Part shown: positions 12,525-23,807 of the stretch, in pieces
Position numbering within the stretch: position 1 is the first letter of the stretch
Layout of the letters: each line of letters begins with the position of its first letter
NCBI GenBank assembly: GCA_026214975.1
Contig: CM047810.1
Location: forward strand, 90,202,560 to 90,266,559
DNA from: Gentiana macrophylla
Lineage: Eukaryota > Streptophyta > Magnoliopsida > Gentianales > Gentianaceae
Reading direction: 5' to 3'
Length of the DNA stretch: 64,000 nucleotides
Notes under the pieces: generated by a model
Databases searched by the model: none
What the model saw: only the letters and a program-made list of their open reading frames with translations
What the model was told of the DNA's origin: nothing
Position numbers and translations under genes: made by a program

Positions 12525-14359
12525 TGTTAGATGTAATATCGTCGGATCAATCATAGATTGACTGATTCTGTGAAGTATCGGATCTAGATCTAAACGAAAC
12601 AAAGAACATAAATTAAAGATCTAAACCTACAAGGGGGTTTAGGATTTTACCTTTTTATGGTGCTTAACTCCAAGAACAAAAGGCTCCAAGAACACGTGAT
12701 TGAGCAGCCATCGTCTTCCAACGTGTGTCTCCCAGCAACACCAAGTGGATGGTGTTTCCCGCCGCCGGACCTCCTTGATATGCTACCGGAATAATCCCGA
12801 AGATTATTCCAACTCGAAACCCGAATAAAGAAGCCGAAAATTCTAAGCTCTTTCTTCCCAATATGGCGTGTTATAATGTGTGTCAAAAGGCTTGGAAGAA
12901 CTCTCTTTATATAGGAGAGTAAAACTTAACCTACAAGGATTAAATAATTAAGAGATAATTATTACAATAATCCTTTATTCCAAATAAAAGATAAATAAAA
13001 TGATTATCCCAAACAAATTAAGATAAATCATATTAATATCTAATATTCCATGAATTATCAATTAACAAATAAAAGATAAATCACATATTAAATAATTATC
13101 CAAGAAAACTAATTTCCCAATAATTAAATAATATCACAAAAATGCGCCATATGCAAACCCCAAAAAGGTTACACGCATTTTACTATATTTGACCAATTAG
13201 GTCAAAAAGGTCAACACACTAATTTGGGCCGAGTCCATGAAAAATGTATTTTCCGTGTATTTAATTATTTAGTCCAACTAAACAATTAATCCACATATCA
13301 AATTAAATAGCCCAATCCACTATTTAATTATAATTGAGGTGAAACGACGAGAAATCCAATTATGCTATTTCGGGAGCCACGTCGGGGACCATGGACCCAT
13401 ATTCAGTAGCTACAATAAATTAAATAAAATTATTCGTCAGACAGAATAATTATATCCAACCTATTAATTCCGGGATTACACCACCATAAACCCGAAACTG
13501 AACTCTATCGAATATAGATAACTTACACTCAATTTATGAGTCGAAAGCGTCCACTGATATAATCATTACATATGGATAAATCCTCCATAGACTGTTCACT
13601 TCGATTCGGGATATTTCCGTAAACCCTTCTCGAAACATATTATCCTTATTTACCATTAACCCCCTAGTAATCAATTAGTTCATAACCAATATAATATGAA
13701 CTCGGCCGATCGATCAGTTTCTAGGGTCAACAAATAAGGGAACTGTCCGTCTACTTCCCGAGGGAAGGAATGGATTCCATTTCTGTGATAACACAGACTA
13801 CTCACTCATTCTAGAATAGAGCCAACGAGAAGTGTTGGACCACATACTACGAAGTGATTCTTACTAACACATCAAACTCTACCCCAGTCTAAGCAGTCGT
13901 CTTGTGATCACCTCAGGATTGAGATTAATCCATATATGATCATCTTGTGATTCGATAAGACTTCTCGATTACGGAATTATATCGAGAACTCAAATCAAAT
14001 CGGTCCAGCCCTATATGAATATCATCATATATAAATGCCCCACTAGGTGCCCTTTTACCGATAGTCCGAATAAGACTGTCACACCTAAAGTGTTCTGGGC
14101 GCATTATTAGCAAATTAATCTAGAGACCCGTACTCCGATTAATAAACGCTACGGACTAAGTTAATATTAAGTATATTTGACAAACTCAATCCTCGTGTGT
14201 ATAGCCATATATTGAGTTGTGATTACATAATCAATATACTTAGGGTTTTCTGTAGTGTATTAATATTGGCAATAAATGCGAATAAATAAGATGAAATAAA
14301 TTCTGTCATTTATTTAAATAAAACAATTACAAATTGTCTTTCGGGCATAAAACCTAACA
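12525..14359 (-). repeat. 5' LTR of the BARE/Angela-like Copia element (1835 bp)
   Basis: The ends are perfect inverted repeats TGTTAG...CTAACA. On the minus strand it begins TGTTAGGTTTTATGCCCG and finishes just before the primer site. The TATA box is TATATAAAG on the minus strand at 12905-12913. No long ORF; the short ones inside are chance. Confidence 0.88.
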
Positions 14360-15230
14360 GATTAATCTTCAAATACCTCAGCAGCCTATAAGCTGCCTTC
14401 ATATGATTTTCAGTAGGAGTGTCTATAAATTGACTCAGCTGCTGAACTACAAAGGCAATAGCTGGTCAGGTGAAGGTAAGATAGATAAGTTTGCCCACTA
14501 AGGATCTGTAAGCAGTATTATCCTCCAAAAGGAGTGAATCACCATTCTGTAAAGTTTTCTTAGACTCCATAGGTGTCTTAGCAGGTTTTGGTACCAAAAA
14601 TTCATATTCTTCTACGAGATTAAGGGTGTATTTTCTTTGAGAAATTGATATGCATGTAGGTGTCCTAGTAATTTCAATGCCTAGGAAATATCTCAACTTT
14701 ACAAGATCCTTAATAGTGAATTGCTTGTGTAGGGCATCCTTGACCTGTTGAATTAACTTTACATTGGGGCATGCTACTATGATGTCATCTACATAGACCA
14801 GCAAAGCAATAAAGGATTGTCTTGACCCTTTTGTGAATAAACTGTGGTCATTTTTAGATTGAATAAATCCTAGAGCCTTCAAGGATTCAGTCAACTTGAA
14901 ATTCCATTGTCTGATGGCTTGCTGGAGGCTATACAATGACTTAGTGAGTCTGCAAACTTGATTTGGTTTAGTTGCAGCGCAACCTGGGGGTAACTGCATG
15001 TATACTTCTTCATGTAAATCTCCATGTAGAAAGGCAGTGTTGACATCCATCTGATGTGGGTGCCAATTATTAGCTGATGATGCTACAAGTAAGGCTCAAA
15101 CTGTAGTGATCTTGACAACAGATGAGAAAGTTTCTTGATAATCAATACCATATGTTTAAGTGTAGCCTTTTGCTACTAGTCTAGCTTTATATCTCTCTAC
15201 TGAACAATCAGGGTTGTATTTGATTATGTA
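14360..15230 (-). pseudogene. Older Copia element: RT C-terminal part and start of RNase H
   Basis: The RT palm is preserved: MDVNTAFLHGDLHEEVYMQ, VCRLTKSLYSLQQAIRQW, and the catalytic YVDD in LLVYVDDIIVACPN. The connection continues with LRYFLGIEITRTP and YRSLVGKLIYLT. The frame changes, then RPAIAFVVQQLSQFIDTP and MKAAYRLLRYLK run into the LTR boundary at 14359. The right end stops at NPDCSVERYKARLVAKGYT next to the solo LTR at 15231. Confidence 0.85.
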
Positions 15231-16823
15231 TGATGACAGTTAAAATATACCTATTTATGTAATCAATTATAACCTTAAATCGGAGTTAATTATATATATT
15301 TCGTATTAAATCACGTGTTTATATTTATTATTTAATGATAAGTGATTATTAATGTGATAATTGGTATTTATTTGTTTTATTATAAAAGAGCAATTAATTG
15401 TGTGATAAATGTCGATTTCGCGAGATCGTAGCGAATCGGGAAGATAATTATCATGCAATCGAGAAATCTCAAGATAAAAGAGAAGAAATCGGAGCATTGA
15501 AGAAAAGATTAATCGAGATCAATTCAAAATCATGGAGTGGGGAACAAGTCAGATAAAGCGGAGTGAAAACGCGTAACAAGGGAAGGCTCGGTCGACCGAG
15601 CCTGGCCATTCGGTCGACCGAGCGTGTAGGTTCGGTCACCCGAGCCTAATGTGATAAATGCATGTCAATCTTTTGGATTCTCCTATGTCGGCTACAACTC
15701 CTATATAAGCAAAGACCACGATCTTTGAGAAAAACACACCACTACAACACAAAACAATTTATACAATTTGAGTTTTTAGTTTTTCTTTACTTTTCTTTAT
15801 GTTCATTCATTGTGGATTCATCGGATTCTCCGGTTGGGGAGCGCATTAAAGAGTGGGAGTCACTCTCGTCTTCGAGGGTATGACTATTCAACTATGCAAT
15901 CTTTATTCGTAGATCTGATGTATTTTATTATGGAGTAGTTTTTCTTGTATTGATTGCGTGATGTAGATTAATTTACGAACCCATGTGTTTAGGTTAGAAA
16001 GCGTTAAGAAGTAATCATGATTTGTTCCGACCTGCAAGCGTGTTCGGTCGACCGAGACATGTCATTCGGTCGCTCGAAAGTCTTGTCGTTCGGTTGACCG
16101 AGCGTGGTGATGTGTAGGCAATATTATGGTCGGCCCGACTCACGCGATTTCTCGAATTGGAATTAAAATGAGTAATTAAACTGATCAACTTAATTATTTG
16201 TCATCATAATTTAACATGAAACCCAAAAAGTGATTGTTACTTAGGATATAGATTGAATCGGCATCTAAGAAATACGCTACCCTAGGAATGTTGCTTAGAT
16301 GAGGTTACGGTTTATACCGGCATCCCTAGTTTCGTAATTGTGTCGAAGTTATAAGAGATGGAGGCATTAAAAAAGCGAAGTCACGTAATGGAGGCACGAT
16401 GATTTAGAGGGCCTAACCGGAGCTAAATCTACCTTAGGGGATGACTCCCGTAGTCATAATAATTAATCTTTAACGTTTGTTTTATCTCGTTAGCATCCTA
16501 TTCACATGGGGGAGTTATAATCTACTAGCGTAATCAATACTATTTGTTTAGATAATATCAACCGTATTATCCGTGTTTTAGTAGTCTTTAGTCTGTCTTT
16601 GTGGTTTTTTGTGTCTTGTGGTTGTCACTATTTTATTTACTGCGTTTAGTTGGTCATAGACCGCCCTTTCAATTTAGTTCTAATAGGATAAAGTTGTGTT
16701 TTATTTGTGCCGAGTCTCTGTGGGATCGACCTTGACTCTATCTAGCTATACTACAATTGAACCTAGTTCTCTTGCTAGTGTGTTAGTAGGCATCGAGTTA
16801 ATAATTTAACTTGACCTCAGTCA
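15231..16823 (+). mobile_element. Solo LTR, Athila-related family, target duplication ATGTA
   Basis: The 1593 bp insert begins TGATGACAGTTAAAATATAC and ends CTCAGTCA. It is flanked by ATGTA at 15226-15230 and 16824-16828, inside Copia RT. No internal domains are present, so it is a solo LTR left by LTR-LTR recombination. TATATAA at 15702-15708 gives the plus orientation, as does the U5 phrase GTGGGATCGACCTTGACTC near 16710. The first ~130 bp resemble the 5' LTR start of the element at 23808-28872 read on the minus strand, so the two are related families. Confidence 0.9.
15702..15708 (+). promoter_or_regulatory. TATA box of the solo LTR at 15231
   Basis: TATATAA in the context CTCCTATATAAGCAAAG, 57 bp downstream of three GC-rich palindromic repeats. 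Confidence 0.6.
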
Positions 16824-18415
16824 ATGTACACCCATTTTCTCCCAATGGGTTTTTTGCCTGGCAGATCAACTATTTCCCATGTATGAGTTTTTTTGTAGAG
16901 CTTTAATCTCTTTTTGCATTGCTTCTTTCCATTCATCATGCTTGATAGCTTGATTGTAAGTCTTAGGCTCTTAAACAACATCAACAGCATTAATGAATCT
17001 AACATAGTTTGCTAATAGGTTCTCCAGGTTCATGACCTCACTCAACAGGTGTGGGGTCTGCTGAACAGTGTGAGCTCCTCCTTGATAAAAATTTGGTGAT
17101 TTCCTTGCTCTTGTGGACCTTCTTAATTGTGTGGGTTCAGGTTCCTAATTAACTGGTACATGCTTTTCATTAAATGCCTCAAGCTGCGGTGATCTCAGAA
17201 ATGCGGTTGGTCTCTTTGAGTCATTCAATGAGATCATCAAAATTGTCCATTATTGGTAAAGGAACAGGCATGTCAGCAAGATGTCTAGCCCTTCCTAATA
17301 CCTGCTGAAATAGAGGAAAATATGTCTCATGGAATTGAGTATTTCTAGCAACAAAGATGTCTTTGTTGGTAATATCTAAAAGAATAGCACCCTTGGACGT
17401 ATTTGAATTCCTAAGATAGACATAAGTTCTACATCTTGAGTCAAATTTTGTCATGTACTACTGAAGTGTGCAAGAAAAAACTAAGCAACCAAAAACATTA
17501 AACACATAATAGTCTGGCTTAGTTCCATAAAGCATCCCATGTGGAGTGCTTTCTTTCAATAGTGGTGTAGGTGTAGCATTAATTAGTTTTACAGCATGTA
17601 AAAGACAGAAACCCCAATATTCAATGGGTATATTACTCTGGAACCTCAGTCCCCAGCAGCGATCGGCGAGGGTGATGTTTCCTTTCAACGATACCATTAT
17701 GTTCAGGTGTGCTGACACAGGATGTCTGATGTATGATGCCCTACTGAGCATAAAAATCAGTAAGATGGAACTCAGCTCCATTTTCAGACCTGATGACTTT
17801 AATAATTTAGTGAAATTGAGTAGAAACAAATTTAACAAACGATTTAACAAGGTCAGAAACTTCAGATTTATGCCTTGTAAGAAAAACCCAAGTAAATCTA
17901 GAGAAGTCATCTACAACAGTTAAGAAGTATTGTTATCCATTGACAGTATGTTGTCTTAAGGGACCCTAAATATCTATGTGAACAAGATCAAATATAGCAT
18001 TCACAACGGTCGTGCTCAAAGGAAACGGATTTTTCTTCAGTTTAGCCTTAAGACAAAGATAACAAACATCATGATTACAAAATTTGACATCAGCAGATTG
18101 TGTACTAATGACTTGCAGTCTCTTATCTGTCAAGTGTCCTAGTCTGTAATGCCATAAAAGAGCATAATCTAATCTATCAGACAAAGTATGATTTTCTACA
18201 GCATTGACAACATAGAGTCTTATTGGTTGATCCATGACATAGAGACCTTTGAGTAACTCAGCTGAACCAATCACTTTATTGTTCTTGTCCTGCAAAACAC
18301 ACTTGTTAGCAAAAAAAATAGCTACACCTTTTGTATGATTAATAAAGGCTGGTAAAGAAAAAAATGTTATACTTAAAACCAGGAATGAAAAACACATCAT
18401 GTAGGACCAGCTGAG
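16824..18415 (-). pseudogene. Older Copia element: integrase and RT N-terminus, broken
   Basis: RT begins in the 16817-17005 frame with KTHTWEIVDLPGKKPIGRKW and is cut at the solo LTR. Upstream, 17221-17910 encodes the integrase C-terminal part (IEYWGFCLLHAVKLINATPTPLL, STPHGMLYGTKPDYYVFNV). The integrase zinc region is at 17966-18400: LLWHYRLGHLTDKRLQVI and CYLCLKAKLKKNPFP, leading to FDLVHIDI. The catalytic core is split over frames; the Asp of the ENGAELSSI-like region is damaged. Confidence 0.78.
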
Positions 18416-18788
18416 GGTTTACCCTTACTTGTCCTATGTGTGTGACAGAAACATTATTTCCATTAGGTAATCCTATTTTTATACCAGATGAAGGTTTGGG
18501 ATTTCTTAACAAATCTAATGATCCTACAATGTGATCTGTGGCACCAGAGTCCAAGATCCATTGTATAGATCTTACTGAATTTAGATCACTTGTCCTTGTA
18601 GCAGATGAGTAGTGTGTCACAATGTCAGTAGGCTGTTGTTCAACAACAAATCCTGTATGTCTAGGAGGATCAGAACTCAGCAGAGCCATCAACTTATCAA
18701 GTTGTTGTACAGTAAGATTGGCAAACCCTGGTCCAGCAGACCTATTTTGGGCCTGATCTTCTTCTGATGATTGTTCTTCCTTTACCAA
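18339..18788 (-). pseudogene. Older Copia element: protease
   Basis: The retropepsin active site is intact in QWILDSGATDHIVGSLDLL. It is followed by GLPNGNNVSVTHIGQVRVNP and LVLHDVFFIPGFKYN, the standard plant Copia protease. The frame shifts at about 18350, before the integrase zinc region. Confidence 0.85.
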
Positions 18789-19712
18789 ATTAGCCCTTTA
18801 TGACTCGAAACCAGGAGGATAGCCATGTTTCTTGTAACAAGTCTCTTCAGTATGACCATTGAATCCACAAAAACTACATTGAAACTTATTGAGATTCTTA
18901 GGTTTGGGATTTGCAGCAGATGCAGAGTTAGGTCTGCTGAATACTTGATTTTTCCCCTGTCCACTTTTCTGAGACAAAAGAACCATAGATTCATGATTTT
19001 TGCCTCTATTAGCTACATATAACTTTTGACTTTCAAATTTAATGGCCATTGCAAAGGCATCATTAATTTCTAGAAAATGCACCATCAACATTGCATGTGA
19101 AACCATTGGTTCAAACACATCCCTTAAACCTTTAAGGAATTTAATGACATGTACAGCCTCCATTTGATCTATTAGTGTGCTAATTGCATTGCAGTGACAT
19201 TGAGGATCACAAGAACAAATTGATACAGGCCTGATAGTTTTGATTTCTTCCCACAAAACCTCAATTTTGTGAAATATTGATTGAAAGAATCAGTACCTTA
19301 CTTCAGCAAATGCATCTCTTCAAGAAGATCTAAAAGCCTTAAGATCTAAAAGCCTTAAGGCATCAACATTGGAGAATCGAGTTGCAAGATTCTTTCAAAC
19401 TTCATGTGCACTCTTGAAGTACATCAAACTCTAGGAAATGGTGTTCTCTACAGAATTCAAGATCCATGATCTCACCATTGTATCATATTGTCTCCATGCA
19501 TGGAAGTCTGCTGAATCTGCTTCTAGCATTTTGATTGTGCCGTCTACGAAGCCAATTTTATTCTTGGTGATTAACAACATCTCCATAGACATTTTCCATG
19601 GATTATAGTTGTTGTCATTCATCAATGACTGAACAAGAACTAAAGATGGATTCTCATTAGGATGAACATAAAATGGACTGGAAGGACTTATTTCTTGTTT
19701 CTCAGCTACCAT
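18789..19712 (-). pseudogene. Older Copia element: gag, broken
   Basis: ATG at 19712 opens MVAEKQEISPSSPFYVHPNE, then LMNDNNYNPWKMSMEMLLIT and VRSWILNSVENTIS, a typical Copia gag start. A stop at 19431 and a damaged stretch follow. The second half (18798-19256) has MEAVHVIKFLKGL and a CCHC knuckle, CSFCGFNGHTEETCYKKHG. Confidence 0.85.
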
Positions 19713-19872
19713 GGCTATCAAGAACTCCAGAATTGATAACAAGGAAAGTGAAATTATAGAAAAAACGATCAAGAAATAATCGAAAAACTCAAGAAAATGA
19801 TGAAAAACACTCCCAAGATTCTTCAAAGATTGGAGAGAAAACGCAGGAAAGCATTTAGAAATTCTCAAATTT

Positions 19873-19886
19873 CTGCTCTGATACCA
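19873..19886 (-). promoter_or_regulatory. Primer binding site, initiator tRNA-Met
   Basis: The minus strand reads TGGTATCAGAGCAG, matching the plant initiator tRNA-Met 3' end, directly next to the LTR end at 19887. Confidence 0.92.
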
Positions 19887-20077
19887 TGATGAAGTTTATA
19901 GAATTATAAACTGAAAGTAAAATGCGGAATTATTGTTGATGAACTGAAAGTTACAAGTTGGATTACAATTTAGTTGATCATGGGTATTTATAACTACATA
20001 CACCTCATTAATCAGTTATAAGCAAGTTACAAACGGTTACTACAAACTATAACTGAATAACTATTTTCTATATTACA
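19887..20077 (-). repeat. 5' LTR of the older Copia element (191 bp)
   Basis: The minus strand starts TGTAATATAG (20077) and ends CTTCATCA (19887). TATAAATA is on the minus strand at 19985-19992. The outer boundary rests on the TG/CA rule only, because the other LTR is not in the window. Confidence 0.7.
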
Positions 20078-20920
20078 CTATACTAGACTACTCGGTGAGG
20101 GTTTGTTGTCCTCATCTTGTTAGCGACTGTTGTGCCTTTGATTAGAGAGTGTATTATTGGCCGATCGAACTCGGCATTCCCTTCACCTCTATAATTGTGA
20201 GGACCGAACCGAGCTGCTGAACCATAGCTTGGGCTAGTTGTGCCCTTGTTATTGCTCTTTAATAACAAGTGAGAGAACACCTCTAGGCTGTAACAAACAC
20301 TCACTAACAAAAGGTAGAGATTGACACTCTACACTTACCACTCTACTTACACCTCACTTTTCTTACACTCAAGAAATAAAACTAATTTCATAATACAAGT
20401 GTTTACAAGAAAATGAGATTGAGATTTAGTGAAGAAGTTGTCTAATGAGAGGCTATTCTACTTTTCTTTGATATGGAAGGGGTGTATATATAGGAGACAC
20501 TACAATACTTTTTGCCTTGTTGCTTTCCAGCTTTATCTTGTGCAGGTACAGATTTTGGCTTCTTGTACAGTCCAACTTTATGATTTATCAACGGCTATTA
20601 AGCTATTCCTAAGAGAGAGAGTAATTGCATGCACACTTAACAAAACATTAAATCTGTGGTGGAAGATAAAAGTATTACAACAATATTAAAGGAGAAACCA
20701 ACAGTTACAAGACTTGGGTGTAAAAAGTTACATGCCCCAAGACAGACACAATTATCAAGGAAGCACATTAAACATAGCATCTTTCACATAGATACACCCA
20801 AGACAAGAGTTATAATATATCTGAGAATAAATATACATATTTAAATACACTTACAGATATGACAATAGATACATATATAATATTAGGGGAAAAATATCAC
20901 ATAAAATATATTGTGACATA

Positions 20921-20921
<1 letters not shown>
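20078..20921. other. Non-coding stretch right of the older Copia element
   Basis: No gene recognised. A TATA-like string (TGTATATATAGGAG) lies at 20479-20492. The minus-strand frame 20083-20310 is open and Ser/Arg-rich but matches nothing I know. It may be leader or LTR sequence of another retroelement. Confidence 0.4.
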
Positions 20922-21019
<98 letters not shown>

Positions 21020-21020
21020 G
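20922..21020. repeat. Compound microsatellite (AT)n-(TG)n-(TA)n
   Basis: A run of AT dinucleotides to about 20980, then TG repeats, then TA repeats. The apparent ORFs of alternating Tyr/Ile here are artefacts of the repeat. Confidence 0.95.
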
Positions 21021-21631
21021 TATATATGTTTCATATATATGAGCATATTGATACACTGAGAAACACAAAACAGTAAAACCCTTATAAGCATGCATTTTTC
21101 ACAAACTCGGATTAGATAAAGAAGATGACAGATTCGAGATTAAGGCATTCTATTGAGACATTCAATAGCAGTTAGGTAGATAAACCCATTTGTTGATTTT
21201 AAGCATTCGAACAGAGTACTTAATCAACCATTTTCAATCTAAGCATATATTAAGAATAAACACTGAAAATATTAGGCTTAAATAAAGATAAAACTGAATC
21301 TGCAATTTTGTGATGCTTGTTTGAACAACTTAGAAGTTGCATGTTGTAGGCTAACAATACAAAATCTGAATCTGCAAGTTTGTTATTCTGATTTTGGTTA
21401 AGTTTTAGTCTGCATAGCAAAGTGTTTATCTTGAAAAACTAAACGTGTATAGAAACGTTTCAACTGAATTTAACTTAGGTTCTTATAGTTAATTGAAACT
21501 AGATCTTCAGCCTAGGTTCATTAACTGACTAAGTTAAGGATATACTCTAATTTTGTGATAAACCACTTGATTTGTTCTAATATGCATAAGTATTCTTGAA
21601 AGTGGTTAAAGAATTTTTTAAAAGGTCATAA
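21021..21631. other. AT-rich non-coding stretch
   Basis: No ORF or RNA gene seen. It may be LTR sequence belonging to the terminus at 21632-21679. Confidence 0.4.
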
Positions 21632-21679
21632 TACTCTATTCACCCCCTAGAGTATTTATTGCGCGTTCACGATCCAACA
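21632..21679 (+). repeat. LTR 3' terminus, SIRE-like Copia type (fragment)
   Basis: The phrase ACTCTATTCACCCCCTAGAG followed by a segment ending GATCCAACA is typical of the 3' end of SIRE/Maximus-type Copia LTRs. No primer site follows directly, so it is truncated or degenerate. The LTR start was not found. Confidence 0.45.
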
Positions 21680-22925
21680 AAGGCTATAGGATGTAAGCCT
21701 TGTAATTACATTTATGCTACCAGCTATGCTTAAGTCTATTTAGATAATGATTGTTGTAGCTTCGTGTCATGGCTATATAGTAGTGTTAGAAACGTTGGGC
21801 CAAAGGCTTGATGTTCATAGACGATAACGTGATGTGTAAGCTTATGAGATCCACTAATGGACTCAAACAAGTTTCTCTGTATGAGTTCTTTACTTTATGA
21901 ATCAAAAGATTTTGATTTGATCAAAAGGTGAAGATATGCCTAGTGTGCAAGAGGGTTAGTGGGAGTGTTACGATTTTGAGTAAGGTATTTCACATCTTCT
22001 CAAAAAGTGTCACCTCATGTTACAGTCAATTAATGTTTGGTAGTTCAAGGTCTTTACGAAAGTTCTTAGAATGGCAGTTCTTATTTTAAAAATAAGAGTC
22101 TATAGTGATAGATTTAGATACTGCTTAATTATCACAATTCACCCTTATAGATAAGATGCTAAAAGAGTTTAGCATAGATCATGTCGAGAAGATACTACTA
22201 GCTTGAGTATTCTCGGGATCATGCCTGTGATGGACGTCGCTCTGAAGATAAGGTGAAAGATTATACTTATGGAAGGTTCTCTTTGCTACTGCAATAGGAT
22301 CCATCATAAGTATTGTGAGTTAAACCAGATGTTCATACTTCATGAAAAGTCATGAGTAAGTATGAAAGTGATTCTGGTAAATATCAAGAATATCCTTAAA
22401 GGTGTTATGGATGGGTTTTAGTTTATTGAAACTTAGAATCGAATAAACATAGATATACAGACGTATACCTTGAATCTTATGAAGATAGTGGGAGCTACAG
22501 CCTGAGTTTTCAGTCACTTTAACTAAGTGATATAGTGAGCTGGAAATGTACTTAGCAAGAGATCACTGAACATTCTACAACTGAGCCAAAACACAATATT
22601 GCCTTAGAGGTGCAGCAGGAGCAGTACATGGATCTAAGAGATTCATTCCTGAACCTTGTATGGTTTTTCTACCTCTTCAATATAGTTGATATAGTAAGTG
22701 GATTAATTGCTTGAAGCAAGGACTAGGGTCTCTTCGGAGATTCATGTCTGTGTTGAAGCGGTTCCATCTGACTTGGTCATTTGGAACATGCTATGAAGAT
22801 AGTCTGAGTCCCCACGGATGGTGATCCGTTCACGTTTAGGGTTGGTTGCGAGTATTGCATGATATTCATGTGTTTCAACTTGGTCTTGTGTGTACGAGTG
22901 ATTGGCTTTAGGCCAAGTGAGAAAT
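21680..22925 (+). other. Degenerate internal 3' region of a Copia element
   Basis: No intact ORF. The last ~150 bp end in TTAGGCCAAGTGAGAAATTG, a degenerate form of the GGCCAAGTGGGAGAATG polypurine tract preceding many plant Copia 3' LTRs, and the LTR at 22926 follows at once. The rest is too decayed to assign domains. Confidence 0.45.
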
Positions 22926-23807
22926 TGTTGAAATAGTGTCCAATAAACCCAATCGGGTTGGACCGGATCCGACCGGGTCGGATCATTTCTACTATTTCAT
23001 TATGTTTGTACATATATTAAATGGTTTTCTGTTATTATATATTTATTCATTTAACGGACCAATTATGATATTGTACATATATGATAACGTCCCTAGTGTC
23101 AAACTGTGAAAGAGAAACCATGATAGTGATTATGGTTGAGGAGATCTCGACTCACTTTAAAAGGTTTGATACTTAAATGTCTCTAGTCGTATGTGCTGCT
23201 AAATGGGACATTAATAGTACGATTAGACTAGCACGTATTATATGTCTTCTATCTTATTGAAGATAGGGATAGATCTCGTCTATCGAAGTGTAGAGACACT
23301 TGGACTTTACGTGGACGTGTATTAGAGAATACGTACGTTAGACTGGCCCACTTACTTTATTAAGTGTCACACTATGTGGCGGTTGTGTAATTATCCTGAG
23401 ACCGGAGTCTTCATGGAATCAAAGTGTGGATTGTCATACTTTGACACAATTGAGGTTTCCCTTAGGCATGGGGCGATCATGCGGTAGTGATTGGGTGTGA
23501 TACTGAAGCATGCATAGGATTCATGTTGCTCGTCCGGAAATCGCGTATCCTATGAATAGGAGTAAATATCCGAAAGGGCCTTCTTATAAGGAATGTCTTA
23601 TTCTCGAAAGTCTTTGCAGAGCGGAAGTAATATGTTACTTCGAGAGAGTAGGATATCCAGATTATAAGATACGGTTGTTAATGTATTGACACTCGAGATA
23701 CGACCGTATGGTTATTGTAACAGCGACATGATTCTATTTACATGGTAACCGTTTCACATGAAAGGTAGTAGTCATTGCATTTGACTCTTCCGGTTATTGA
23801 GGGTCAT
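22926..23807 (+). repeat. 3' LTR of a Copia element, first part
   Basis: It starts TGTTGAAATAGTGTCCAATA, similar to TAR/Angela-type LTR starts. It is split by the insertion at 23808-28872 and continues at 28878. The target duplication GTCAT occupies 23803-23807 and 28873-28877. Confidence 0.8.

Larger units (their letters stand above)
7639..14359 (-). mobile_element. Ty1/Copia element, BARE/Angela-like, 3' part missing
   Basis: Minus strand: 1.8 kb LTR (12525-14359), initiator tRNA-Met primer site, ~2 kb untranslated leader, gag from 10474, protease, integrase, then RT, which stops where the Athila LTR begins at 7638/7639. Integrase before RT is the Copia order. The long LTR starting TGTTAGGTTTTATGCCC and the long leader recall BARE/Angela elements; the lineage is an inference. 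The LTR end at 14359 falls inside the RNase H frame of another Copia element, so this one inserted into it. The bases after 14359 (GATTA) are the predicted target duplication; the partner lies outside the window. Confidence 0.85.
14360..20077 (-). mobile_element. Older Ty1/Copia element, interrupted by two insertions
   Basis: Minus strand: short LTR (19887-20077), tRNA-Met primer site, gag from 19712, protease, integrase, RT and the start of RNase H at 14360, where the BARE/Angela-like LTR interrupts it. A solo LTR (15231-16823) sits in the RT region. Joining the flanks of both insertions restores Copia homology, which makes this the oldest layer of the nest. Many stops and frameshifts. Confidence 0.85.

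Noticed and set aside
20883..21095. ORFs of alternating Tyr/Ile/His
   Set aside because: Translations of an AT/GT microsatellite.
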